DNA of 64,000 nt from Amoebophrya sp. A120 (lineage: Eukaryota; Sar; Dinophyceae; Syndiniales; Amoebophryaceae), in NCBI GenBank assembly GCA_905178155.1, contig CAJINV010000015.1:124001-188000 (forward strand). The letters run 5' to 3'. The position numbers were made by a program, and so were the translations under genes. This document shows positions 42,501 through 48,585 of the stretch, one piece after another. Each line of letters begins with the position of its first letter. Within the stretch, counting starts at the first letter, position 1. A model generated the notes under the pieces. That model was not told the DNA's origin. It saw nothing but the letters and a program-made list of their open reading frames with translations, and made no database searches.

Positions 42501-45374
42501 ATAAGAACAAGGCGTGGAATTGGTATTACGCATGACAAATGAGGGGGAATTGTGCAATGTCATACCCGGAAACGTGATTCCAATTCAACATCGGGTTCAT
42601 CAGCATCAAAAAGGTCTGTATGGATTGCAAATAGGTCTGGGTCTGGAAACTTGCAATGCATAGTCGTGAATAGATAATGCTCTGCAATGCACAGCCAAGC
42701 ATGAGAAATAAGTATTTGCACGGCTTGGCCTTGCGTTTTCCGCATCACAACCTGCGTTTATTTTGCGGACACGCATCACAAACTCTTCAGTCATGCCAGA
42801 CAAGCATGACAAACGCTGTATCCTGGTCCAGACCCAGACATATTTGCATTTGGTAATCTGCCTGCGTGGGGTCGACCCGGCGGTTGCCGCGCAACTCTGG
42901 AAAGCGCCGACAATGTCCGTCTTGTGCACTTGCGACTTGTCCTTCACGGCAAATTTCCGGAACTCGGTGTACGCTAAGTGGTCACCACTTGCCTGGTCAG
43001 GAACAGACGCCTTCTTCTTCATCTGGTACAGATACACCACCTGGTTTCGCATACTCCGCGCGGTTTCTTCCTCGTCTGTGTCAGAGGTGTAGTAGGCGTC
43101 TTCCTCCGGCTATCACAGGAAAAAAGTGTTACAGTTACACATTTGTAGTGAATTCAGCAACACAAATTTCTCTGCATGAGAGAGAAAACTTGTAATGCAG
43201 AAATCCTACGGGAAACCACCCATGAAAAGAGGCTCCTATGCATATCCGGCATGACAGAGCTTGTCTGTCTTGCTTGGCCTGCAACACAATGTGTAACTGT
43301 AACACTTTTTTCTTGCGATACCGGCTGGCCCGCGTCGTCCGCGTCCGCCTTGTCGTCTCCATGATCCGAAAAGCTGCTGTCCGTGTCTTTTATTGCGAGG
43401 AAAAATCCCCCCTCCCCATACCAAAGCGGGATACTTCTGAAAATTTGTGATGCTGATTTGAGACGACAAATGGTCTCTGTATTGCAAGAAGGCAAATCCA
43501 AAAACCCCGCCGCGTCCCGCAGGAAATTTGTCATGCTGCGTGGCCTGTATGGAGGATATGCCTGCCTTGCGAGGCGCCTACATCAAAACGCCGCTACTCT
43601 GGCTCTGTATCTGCCTGCAGTCTTCTACTGCAAGACAAAGCCGATTTGTGTACACAAATCCCGCATCACAGATTTCCATTTCGACATGGGGAGGGGAGAG
43701 TTTCCCTTTTGATATCTTTGTGCGAATCACCATCGCCGCCGTCGTGCGTGCTAGCGTCGTCCTCGTTGAGCAGGCCGTCACCCAACTTCTCGTCATCAAT
43801 CGGAATCTCGATCTTTAGCTTGTGAATCTTCTGGTTGGTGACCGCATCGCAAAGCACCATGTTGTCGGCAGAGGACGCAGAGGAGTCCGCGCCACCGGAA
43901 GCGGGAAGAATGTTGTCCATTGCGTTCGGCTGAGTCATTTGCCCCATGTCCAGATTCATCTCCTGATTAGCCAGCTGTTCATGGTAGTCACAGGTGCCCG
44001 AAATCGATCGCAAGGTTACGTGCATGGTCGGCGGGCCGTTTTCGAATTGGCTCGGTTCTACCCTTTCAACGACGACATTTTCCGGGAGAACGACTTCCGG
44101 AGCTCTGCTCGGGCCCTGCGGAGTCGCTGCACTGGAGCCAGCTACGTTCGAGGGTGAAGATGAAGATGCCGGTTTGCTGCTCGGGGCCTGTTTCGGTGAC
44201 ATCGGACGGCGGCTTTGCTGTATAGGATCCTCCTCCTCATCTGAGGACTCATCATCCGCTATCCTGCATAAAAACGTCCCCAACCCATAGTTGTCATGCA
44301 GATTTGCAGTCACAGGAAGATTTGTAATGCGCAACCCCATGAGAGGCATATCCAATCGTGTTCTGGAATTTGTGATGCTGTAAACAGGATAAGCAGATGG
44401 ATTTGTGATGCTGTTGCCCTTGCTAACATGCACTACGCTACGAAGTGTAACTTGTCATGCGTGGCTCCCAAGACTTCTGGATTTGTGATGCCAAGTTCCA
44501 AACTTGACTCTGGGGTGGGGACGTTTTTACATATGATATCCGCGCCCCACTTGATACCGGCAAACGGGTCGTCATCATCCTCTTCGGCTTCCTCGTCGAC
44601 ATAATAGGACGTCCTCGAGTGGCCGCCCGTATTCGAGAAAACATCCTCGTCCGCGTCAACTTATGCGTTGCCAATGTGTCTGGGCCTGGAAACAACTTGT
44701 GACGCAACGAAGGGAATTATATTGAGCACACTGTAATGCGTTCCCCAGGATGACAAGTTTTTCCGTGGTTCAGAGTTGCGCACTCCGCATGACAAATCTC
44801 GCAAGCTCCCAGAACCAGACATATTTGCATCTGATAAAACTTCTTGGATCAGGGGATCGGAGTCGTCCTGCTCCCACGATATCCTGTGCAAAATTATCGT
44901 ACTCGTATTGCAGTCATGCACTACAAATCGTTTTGTTAAGGTAAATCCGCATTACAAATTTCATTTCTCATGCTGAGGTGCGATACTTTTGCAGTTCATA
45001 CACCACGCCTTGTTGCGATTGTTCGTCTCCCGTTCCTCACGGCGGTGCTCTTCCGATTTGCTTGCGTCGCCGGCAGTCGGAAAGAAAATCATCGGCGCAC
45101 CAGTTGTTCCCCGCATCGAAGAGTCCGCTGCAGCGCCTCCGCCTGGACTACGGACTATCTCTTCAACATCATCATCGCTATCAGTGTCCACCTGCATTTT
45201 TTTTGCAGCAACCAGACACAAGTTCGCTCCCCACTCGTGCGCATTTTTATCGAGCATGAACAACCCGGTCGTGATGCTGTTGAGTAGGAAGGCCCAGAGT
45301 GCCAGGGCAGTAACAACCGCGCCCTTGTTCTGCGCGGTCATCCGCGCCAGCTTTGTCGTAGGAAAGAGATCCAT
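18598..45374 (-). CDS. Gene 2: giant FLEHD-module protein, complete, about 2,998 aa, 49 exons
   Basis: Exons are the intervals between introners IE13-IE60. Removing each element plus one 5-bp duplication leaves 8,997 nt (2,999 codons). I read many junctions directly as in frame, for example DNLIEN|PVFHNQ, DTKI|ETRAF, YAK|QERYD. The N-terminus has a hydrophobic anchor near residues 18-42 (VVTALALWAFLLN) and acidic, Ser-rich sequence to about 460. FLEHD/AWDY modules occur near 530-575 (EIFLEHDSVAEIF, FKIEAWDY), 835-900 (RILLEPDTE, IAFWHYPDLHV) and 1318-1370 (RIFLEKDTK, LRIETWDY). A possible one in exon 22080-21406 ends LSAWDSW. A PH-like helix (SHAEAQAWVTTLQQ) is near 660. The C-terminus is Ala/Gly-rich. 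It is collinear in parts with gene 1, hence a tandem paralogue. Family and function are not recognised. Confidence 0.85.
18955..19241. mobile_element. Introner IE13, family B
   Basis: 287 bp, family B ends, duplication GGCTG/GGCTT (one mismatch). Last intron of gene 2. Confidence 0.85.
19609..19874. mobile_element. Introner IE14, family A
   Basis: 266 bp, perfect duplication CAGTT. The left core is altered (GTCATCTGAGTCTGG), the right core intact. Confidence 0.88.
19959..20167. mobile_element. Introner IE15, family G
   Basis: 209 bp, ends TATCCCACGAAAAAACTG and inverse, inner core GTTTCACTGT, perfect duplication TGGTG. Confidence 0.88.
20281..20492. mobile_element. Introner IE16, family H
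   Basis: 212 bp, ends TATGCAAGCAAAAAACTATG / AGTTTTTTTGCTGGATA, perfect duplication TTTTC. Confidence 0.85.
20558..20840. mobile_element. Introner IE17, family B
   Basis: 283 bp, family B ends, perfect duplication AAGTC. Confidence 0.88.
21095..21405. mobile_element. Introner IE18, family C
   Basis: 311 bp, family C ends (TATTGAGAGGAAAAAACCCC), duplication GATAG/GATAA (one mismatch). Confidence 0.82.
22081..22332. mobile_element. Introner IE19, family A
   Basis: 252 bp, family A core slightly diverged on the left (TGTCAGGGTCTGG), duplication TCACG/TCATG (one mismatch). Confidence 0.83.
22418..22696. mobile_element. Introner IE20, family B
   Basis: 279 bp, family B ends, perfect duplication GGATT. 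Confidence 0.9.
22883..23177. mobile_element. Introner IE21, family B
   Basis: 295 bp, perfect duplication TGTCA. The left end is diverged (TATCATATGTGAAAACGTCC). Confidence 0.87.
23521..23545 (-). repeat. LINE 3' tail, five CAAAT repeats
   Basis: Plus strand ATTTG x5 directly abuts the broken introner half. Short tandem repeats at the 3' terminus are typical of several non-LTR retrotransposon clades. Confidence 0.8.
23899..24522 (-). CDS. LINE second ORF, 207 aa, Lys/Gly-rich tail, downstream of RT
   Basis: The ATG at 24,522 begins MQRRVERIEKERCLMVQF. The body is charged and Trp-containing (FNHPEIRWPRKD, VEYINWKNNNWIQIVF). The last 30 residues are almost only Lys, Gly and Asn (KKKGGKKGKGKGKGGKK), suggesting nucleic-acid binding. 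It lies 3' of the reverse transcriptase ORF but inside the same insertion, so it belongs to the element or was captured by it. ORF1 of LINEs normally precedes the RT ORF, so the order is unusual. I do not recognise a domain. It could instead be a host gene fragment carried by the element. Confidence 0.6.
   Translation of the reverse strand: MQRRVERIEKERCLMVQFNHPEIRWPRKDNSPNGDFLQNFDKEQKKTFLRLMGTHFQGAQPSAKQMEYQTKDDGTTELKELQDDWTDAQKADFAAKKDAFVDLWRSISDAPELVEYINWKNNNWIQIVFHLGEHHSKVMDLARVVDNNPFRKYFSRSLKLKPMQMGKPKEYDNGGHANGNGNVKKKGGKKGKGKGKGGKKGNGGKQQ
24747..24816 (-). repeat. Three short imperfect repeats in the LINE spacer
   Basis: Plus strand GTGGGTGTGTGCGCCAC starts at 24,747 and 24,800, with a one-base variant at 24,775. 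They sit between the RT stop and the second ORF, where a translation or RNA-structure signal could lie. Confidence 0.7.
24939..28787 (-). CDS. LINE endonuclease / reverse transcriptase, 1,282 codons
   Basis: The N-terminal domain is APE-type endonuclease: NCQRANF near 51, SDVTW near 96-100 (Asp where Glu is usual), GGDFNS near 203, IDYFYT near 281, DHR near 305. The reverse transcriptase follows: DFKKAFPSV near 701 (motif A), GMKEGGPSSP near 757, FADD near 821 (motif C). C-terminal CPHC...H...C near 1165-1186 and CKKC...H...C near 1220-1251 look like zinc fingers. Full length and uninterrupted, so the copy may be young. The start could also be the ATG at 28,733 (MGGRRDP), since the first 18 residues are hydrophobic and atypical. 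I see no RNase H domain. The product would copy the element RNA into nicked genomic DNA. Confidence 0.92.
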   Translation of the reverse strand: MLFVVIFLCFLLLQHQRVMGGRRDPTRIRRPHRACNQPVTPGDWVFVLTQNCQRANFRYLEGVDQSAPLQQVQQAEKVRGVFQHIVANKAKVSLLSDVTWSGARGAHLKRYEFTNGQHYVYGGGRVAIVLHKSILFAADGKSLIKPVVKFFGPRIMALFIRGTWFAVGYQPSDTVADFAELDQFLLWREKLLFATGTSSIIFGGDFNSAISQLPRGPEDEEAGAAAAIGSAVLLEPPANPRPGHNNMRFAIDNMLCIPDTFKSIHRRGTWRHPATGRWYEIDYFYTSRQVQFGNVKTIQPKFLTDHRGKRMAVKLGLSQKDKREIRHRVMTITPSPPYEALRRDETAQTAFAAETDANLRKEQQDGSSSLATRWETFTTVVANSATAVVPANQERGAQQYPPWLNVRKFREYKNEKEDLLYSRFLAADANERQQYNRRLRVIEKDYRAAEKLDFEDYIDRIADECQAEYGQCGRIDYARLRRTGVIFEPTAGARVRQAIPFTVEDAKKHFSRLMLRPADVPQGFQEALERNLDQLPESADPMWGIPDEGEVAHCVKQMKDCALGVDQIHIAHIKHLGDDSWDFLVKLVQDCFRTRTIPDAAHLVRMNALHKGKNLNPRLLDNYRAIAVATFLSKLCETILQKRLKHYLERIGFYRETATQRGFRSDCSTADLVMMLQFIADQTRTVVRESILDELVLVLIDFKKAFPSVIRELVYRILRRAGVPSTDVEFLAHLHDKATFYIMVDREPSEEWKATRGMKEGGPSSPDGYGILSEIMYRELARRLNGIKLATTGDFLSKLAAFTDEQNINPAAVRKVVALLFADDATLPTTLREAPMVESTIKDVATTFGQEVHPDKTERLLLQGPHFHYPGPKQKDGTPPVPPGFEEKVKIVGCELSTYHSAGVCLERHLKKARGAWAEWRPILLRARGRINYYKRGSLIKSNVLSHVYYNAAVRLWNERSYQEINVLINKMLRTITGTAIPGMVGVANNYTLRRRFGIQSARTAIERITIDYLGHKLRMGRDEPGEGLEKGNTYRARFPDGRTDHHLIYGRLITISAGAQGNRRMQRRTLAKQWLEVMGRAQLRPDMTRKQWNEAATLYIRKIEEQERLAAYAADGAGNVEKRRDELLAGHGVNAGASEIRLRKNVHEEGELIASHSVISQYQCPHCLVRFPDGGSGFKSHKTKCGKVDYSDVNFDDVVCIRTYAAGRTQLPWGNRWHCKKCGTTGTEGKATSGQGVKCALKLTLHAQTCDPAQKKGRRQDEVLQYLADLQAFDALNPLVN
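29474..29752. mobile_element. Introner IE23, family B
   Basis: 279 bp, the left terminus begins AATCC rather than TATCC, duplication GAGCA/GAGGA (one mismatch). Confidence 0.83.
29907..30121. mobile_element. Introner IE24, family G
   Basis: 215 bp, left end CATCGTACGAAAAAACTG, perfect duplication CCTTC. Confidence 0.87.
30190..30468. mobile_element. Introner IE25, family B
   Basis: 279 bp, perfect duplication TTTGC. Reverse-complement copy of IE11, differing by roughly a dozen bases by eye, so one element sits in both orientations in minus-strand genes. Confidence 0.93.
30545..30813. mobile_element. Introner IE26, family A
   Basis: 269 bp, duplication ACACA/ACGCA (one mismatch). The right core is diverged (CAGCCCCAAACATTTTTGC). 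Confidence 0.82.
31015..31310. mobile_element. Introner IE27, family B
   Basis: 296 bp, perfect duplication TCGCG. Extra bases near both ends compared with the 279-bp form. Confidence 0.85.
31884..32145. mobile_element. Introner IE28, family A
   Basis: 262 bp, family A core at both ends, duplication eroded (GGTTT/CGTCT, two mismatches). Confidence 0.8.
32189..32440. mobile_element. Introner IE29, family A
   Basis: 252 bp, duplication GATCG/GGTCG (one mismatch). Separated from IE28 by a 43-nt exon. Confidence 0.82.
32552..32815. mobile_element. Introner IE30, family A
   Basis: 264 bp, duplication GGGGA/TGGGA (one mismatch). Both cores carry substitutions, so it is one of the more worn copies. 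Confidence 0.8.
33091..33328. mobile_element. Introner IE31, family I (single copy)
   Basis: 238 bp, distinct terminal repeat TATGGCATTCTCAACGGTTA / TAACGTTTGAGAATCCCATA, duplication CTCCC/CTCCT. Internally it has the shared GCATGACAAATTC motif. Confidence 0.82.
33516..33779. mobile_element. Introner IE32, family A
   Basis: 264 bp, duplication TGTTT/TGTCT (one mismatch). Interior closely resembles IE4. Confidence 0.85.
33883..34093. mobile_element. Introner IE33, family E
   Basis: 211 bp, ends TATCCCACGAAAAAAGTG with inner GTTACAGTTACAC, perfect duplication CTGCC. Confidence 0.9.
34252..34516. mobile_element. Introner IE34, family A
   Basis: 265 bp, duplication AATGC/AACGC (one mismatch). 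Confidence 0.83.
34568..34884. mobile_element. Introner IE35, family C
   Basis: 317 bp, ends TATCAAAACGAAAAATGCCC and inverse, perfect duplication TCGCG. Confidence 0.9.
35375..35653. mobile_element. Introner IE36, family B, inside a FLEHD module
   Basis: 279 bp, perfect duplication TCGAT. It splits RIFLEKDTKI|ETRAF, the position also hit by IE10 (family H) and IE42 (family D). Confidence 0.92.
36258..36402. mobile_element. Introner IE37, family D
   Basis: 145 bp, perfect duplication CTGCC. Largely palindromic. Confidence 0.9.
36455..36924. mobile_element. Introner IE38, family A, with about 200 bp extra inside
   Basis: 470 bp against 237-280 for the family. Duplication GTTTG/GTTTC (one mismatch). 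The excess, roughly 36,510-36,705, is GC- and pyrimidine-rich DNA unlike other family A interiors. Confidence 0.82.
36973..37187. mobile_element. Introner IE39, family E
   Basis: 215 bp, perfect duplication CTTGT. Interior is roughly the reverse complement of IE33. Removal joins ...RATHKFRVTEA... in frame. Confidence 0.9.
37576..37894. mobile_element. Introner IE40, family C
   Basis: 319 bp, perfect duplication CGCCG. Confidence 0.9.
37966..38229. mobile_element. Introner IE41, family A
   Basis: 264 bp, family A core at both ends, perfect duplication GCTTG. Confidence 0.9.
38554..38702. mobile_element. Introner IE42, family D, inside a FLEHD module
   Basis: 149 bp, perfect duplication CTCCG. 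It splits RILLEPDTE|FRQIK, the same module position as IE10 and IE36. Confidence 0.92.
38745..38997. mobile_element. Introner IE43, family A
   Basis: 253 bp, perfect duplication GTCGG. Leaves a 42-nt exon before IE42. Confidence 0.9.
39060..39234. mobile_element. Introner IE44, family F
   Basis: 175 bp, ends TATCACACGGAAACAAGCAG and inverse, perfect duplication GGCGG. Serves as the intact reference for the swollen IE6. Confidence 0.9.
39311..39469. mobile_element. Introner IE45, family D
   Basis: 159 bp, duplication ATCGG/ATTGG (one mismatch). Confidence 0.85.
39512..39684. mobile_element. Introner IE46, family F
   Basis: 173 bp, perfect duplication TCCAG. Second short reference copy for family F. 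Confidence 0.9.
39728..40000. mobile_element. Introner IE47, family A
   Basis: 273 bp, duplication GTCTT/GTCGT (one mismatch). The left core is strongly diverged (ATATCCCTGGATTTG), the right intact. Confidence 0.8.
40128..40277. mobile_element. Introner IE48, family D
   Basis: 150 bp, perfect duplication GATTC. Removal gives DNLIENPVFHNQK in frame. Confidence 0.92.
40534..40818. mobile_element. Introner IE49, family B
   Basis: 285 bp, perfect duplication TCATC. Right terminus CTCTTATTA instead of CTCAGGATA. Confidence 0.86.
40930..41251. mobile_element. Introner IE50, family C
   Basis: 322 bp, left terminus TCTTGCGAGC instead of TATT, perfect duplication GCTGT. Confidence 0.86.
41320..41575. 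mobile_element. Introner IE51, family A
   Basis: 256 bp, duplication TCCTA/TCCCA (one mismatch). Confidence 0.84.
41777..41997. mobile_element. Introner IE52, family E
   Basis: 221 bp, duplication CGTAT/CGTGT (one mismatch). Confidence 0.85.
42058..42266. mobile_element. Introner IE53, family H
   Basis: 209 bp, ends TCTCCAAGAAAAAAACG / GTTTTTTTCTTGGATA, perfect duplication GGAGG. Confidence 0.87.
42331..42564. mobile_element. Introner IE54, family J (single copy)
   Basis: 234 bp, distinct imperfect terminal repeat (TATGAGAGTACACAACTTTC against TATGACATTGCACAATTCCC), perfect duplication CCCGG. Confidence 0.82.
42619..42855. mobile_element. Introner IE55, family A
   Basis: 237 bp, right terminus TTTGGTA, duplication GTCTG/ATCTG (one mismatch). 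Confidence 0.82.
43111..43320. mobile_element. Introner IE56, family E
   Basis: 210 bp, perfect duplication CCGGC. Nearly identical to IE33 in the same orientation. Confidence 0.92.
43391..43714. mobile_element. Introner IE57, family C
   Basis: 324 bp, perfect duplication TCTTT. Confidence 0.9.
44260..44538. mobile_element. Introner IE58, family B
   Basis: 279 bp, perfect duplication TCCGC. Confidence 0.9.
44662..44836. mobile_element. Introner IE59, family A, short
   Basis: 175 bp, about 80 bp shorter than its family (internal deletion). Duplication CAACT/AAACT, both cores diverged. Confidence 0.78.
44880..45000. mobile_element. Introner IE60, family D, short
   Basis: 121 bp, smallest in the window. 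Duplication CACGA/CACCA; the right arm lost part of the repeat. First intron of gene 2; removal joins ...NKAWWEQDD... in frame. Confidence 0.82.
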
Positions 45375-46582
45375 TTTGTTATTTTTTGTGGCGTAGCTGT
45401 TTTTCGCGTACGGCTCGTTAAGATAGGTGGAAAGTCAAAATATCGACAGGAAATGTCTTCTCAGTTACGTACTTCAAAAGTACGAGGATATTAGTACTTC
45501 TGCGACCGGAACAAATGTGGAAGTACAAATAGGGGGGTTGTAATGTGATAAGTCACGACCTACATCACAAGAGTTAGTATTGACAAGAGATAACCCTGGT
45601 TGTGATTATTACAACTACCGGTATTTTTCAATGTATCCTCTTTGCTGCCCTGCTTACTTTGGTACAACGGCGTACAAAAATAATCAGTGCGGCAAAAAAT
45701 GTAGAGAGGTGTAAAAATGGAAGCCTCCTCTACTTCGGAGTAAAAGTTGAAAGTGGAAAAATATTTTGGGACATCAAGCTTTTCCATCCTCTAAGTCTAA
45801 AACGCTAGCGGGATACATAGAACTCGCTGAAATTTTCTTCAGTTGTATCGACGAAGGACTTACTGCGCCGACCCAAGAAAGGTTCCTGGAACGACAAAAA
45901 GGTTTTTGAGGGTGGCTGCTGTTGTGTCTTGATTCTATGTGATAGATATACGAACTACAAATGCTGCGTCAACGAACTACAAATGCTGCGTCGACAAAAT
46001 GGGATTGCTTCCGGTAGTGGGAAGGAGAAAAAGAAGCACAATGTATTTGTGCTGAGTAAGTAGGATGTATTGTAAGTCCCAATAGTACAAAATTCTTTGT
46101 GACTACAGGACAACAACACGAGAGAAGCCTGTTGATAGATTGTGCGTTCTTTATCTTTTTTGGCGGGTTCGTTTTACTCTGTAGTTGTCTGCTCCATAGT
46201 TCCAGCTACACTAAAAAAGTAGGCTTCATTTTTTTTGAATGCACCTTCAGCACAAGCTTGCTTTTTTAGGACATGCTCGACGTGGAGGTGCAAAACTATC
46301 AGTTACCGCGAACGTGCTGCTTAGCCCTTTAATACATCGGTACTCCAAAATACTGGACGAGATCTTCTGACGGGGAGGTCACATCTTCTAGAGAGAGGAG
46401 ATCGTCACGCTTCAACAGAATTCAGGTCCGAGTCACCTGTAGTCACCGGTGGAGAAGGATCTTACCGTTACACATCGTTCTATAATAAAGAGATCTTTCG
46501 TGGTCTGTTATTCATACATCTACTGCAGCAAAAAGCAGGAGATAATGTTGACGATGATCATTGTTACGACTGGCAGCTTCCT
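45375..46582. other. Region upstream of gene 2; nothing recognised
   Basis: AT-rich DNA with short stop-free stretches only. By position it should contain the gene 2 promoter and 5' UTR, but I see no distinctive element. Confidence 0.4.
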
Positions 46583-46613
46583 CGTTTCGATAAGTTACAA
46601 CTAAAAGTCAGCA
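46583..46613 (+). repeat. 31-bp direct repeat, left copy
   Basis: CGTTTCGATAAGTTACAACT followed by AAAAGTCAGCA; repeated at 47,757 with two substitutions. Confidence 0.85.
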
Positions 46614-47756
46614 TTGTTCCCGTCGCTGCTCCCCCATCAACCGCTCAGGTCCACCCGTCCGACCCATGGCACAGCCACTACATGCAGTATGCCGGTTGGC
46701 CACACGCGTCGTGGACGGCGAACACCCGAATCCAAGCGCAGCTCCCCCATCCCCACCAGGAGGTGTATCCCAGCAGCTGGACAAGTGGACGCTACACGCC
46801 TCCAGAGCTATCAAAACCGACGAACCCACGCGAGACACCGACCCGGGCACCCTCAGGGGGAGGGTGCCCGAACAGGTATTTTTGTAATTCCGTTGCTGCA
46901 ATAGGGTCTTCTAGCATTCCAATGCCGTCTGTCATGTGTCCCGTTGCCTGCCGCTGCTCTTTCACCACCGACCACACAGGTCTTTCGCCGACCACCAGAG
47001 AAAACCCTCCCGTTGCCCCACACCCACGGAGAGCGAGTCCCTCCGGCCCAGACAAACGACATTGACCACGCCCCACCCGAGCTTCGCCACCTCTGGCCCA
47101 ATATACCGGAAGCGGTCGAAGCTCATCACGACTGGATCGGCGCCCGAGACGACCGACTGCACGCTACGGCGGGGCAAAGCGGTACGCACCTCCGCGAGAC
47201 AGGGAAGGGGGCGCCCCTTGGAGGGGCCCCCCCGAACAGGTATAATTCTACTCTTTATCCTTTCGGCGCTGCATGGCATGGAATGCAAGCAACAATACCA
47301 CGCTGGTCCCGGTACTCGTCCCCCACAAAATCCCCAGGTCAACCGACACGACGCGGCCAACGGGTGGACCGGGTGGCTTTGGGACGACCGAGGTGGCAAT
47401 GCGAATCTGGGCACGGAAGGGTGGATTTGAGGATGAAAAAAGTATGCGAAGGTCAGAAATAGATTGTGATTTCAAGAACAGATCGATCAGAGGGAGAAAA
47501 AAATAAAAACCGATGCTGAAACTTAGACGAAGACACTTTTGCTTTTTGAATGGATAAAGATTAAAAATTTATCCTGCTGACAAAGAAAATCTTGAAATCT
47601 AGATTCTCTGCTTTTTCCTTTTCAATATAGAATTGCGCATTACAGAACTCATACAACGCTATTTCAGAGAGCAAGATAGTTAATTGAATTTGCAACACAG
47701 GATGATTATTACAATATCAGATTGCTTACTTTTTTTGAAGAAATAGAAGACTTCCG
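46614..47756. other. Cassette between direct repeats, GC-rich left part
   Basis: Up to about 47,430 it is GC-rich and contains two diverged units. Each ends in a strong hairpin followed by CGAACAGGTAT: GGGCACCCTC/GAGGGTGCCC near 46,852, and a C/G-run hairpin near 47,209-47,227. In one plus frame the unit ends read RETPTRAPSGGGCPNRY and RETGKGAPLGGAPPNRY, which may mean coding or just repeat similarity. The right part, 47,430-47,756, is AT-rich. Confidence 0.45.
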
Positions 47757-47787
47757 CGTTTCGATGAGCTACAACTAAAAGTCAGCA
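47757..47787 (+). repeat. 31-bp direct repeat, right copy
   Basis: CGTTTCGATGAGCTACAACT followed by AAAAGTCAGCA; direct-orientation partner of the copy at 46,583. Confidence 0.85.
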
Positions 47788-48174
47788 CCTTTTTGATCCC
47801 AGAGCAGAAGCTTCGTGCTTTAGTTCCACCTTGGTATCATCGTCACTTTGCAGAACTACATGGACCTGCTACTTCTGCGCCTGAGGCTGAGCAGCGGAGA
47901 AGATCTGGCACTATGCCGTGAGTCAGCGCGAATGCCGCACGCTGCGCAGCGCTAACTATCTGGAGACCTCTTCGAGCTAAAGGAACATGGATAGGAAATC
48001 ATGTTGAGGAAAGACCACTACGAGCTGCTGGAACCGTGGACCAAGACCTGAGGTTCTGACACGAAAAATCGGGGATCTGAGTGTTTCAACCGACCTTTAC
48101 AACAATGTAGAAACAAATACATAACGCCGCGTGATTGATAGTCATATCTACAATTTTATCGCAAGACTCGCGAA

Positions 48175-48290
48175 TAATTCAATTTTCTGAATAATTCAAA
48201 TTGAATAATTCAATTTCGTGAATAATTCAAATTGAATAACTCAACTTCATGAATAATTCAAATTGAATAATTCAATTTCACATCAAGTCG
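48175..48290. repeat. AT-rich short tandem repeats
   Basis: Imperfect repeats of GAATAATTCAAATTGAATAA, partly palindromic. Confidence 0.8.
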
Positions 48291-48585
48291 CAATCTCAAT
48301 CTCAATCTGAATCTTAGATCTTAGCTCACGCTCAAATCTTATTCGAATCGCCAATCTTATTGTCAAATCTTATCTCAATCCCAAATCTTAAGAAATCTTA
48401 AATCTATCTCAGAGTTCTGGAGTCTTCATTTCAAAAGTCATCATCTTAGATTCTAAAAAGCGTCTCAAAGTCATCTAATCTGAATCTTAAAGCGTCTCAT
48501 AATGAATCTTAGATCTTAAAGCTATGATCAAGCGTCTCAAAAGTCATGATCTTAGATCTTAAAGTTATAATCTTAGAACTAAAAA

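Noticed and set aside
46614-47462. Plus-strand frames of 95-170 codons in the GC-rich cassette
   Set aside because: Frames overlap in several registers and on both strands. The repeated RET...GG.PNRY endings follow from repeated DNA, so coding is not shown.
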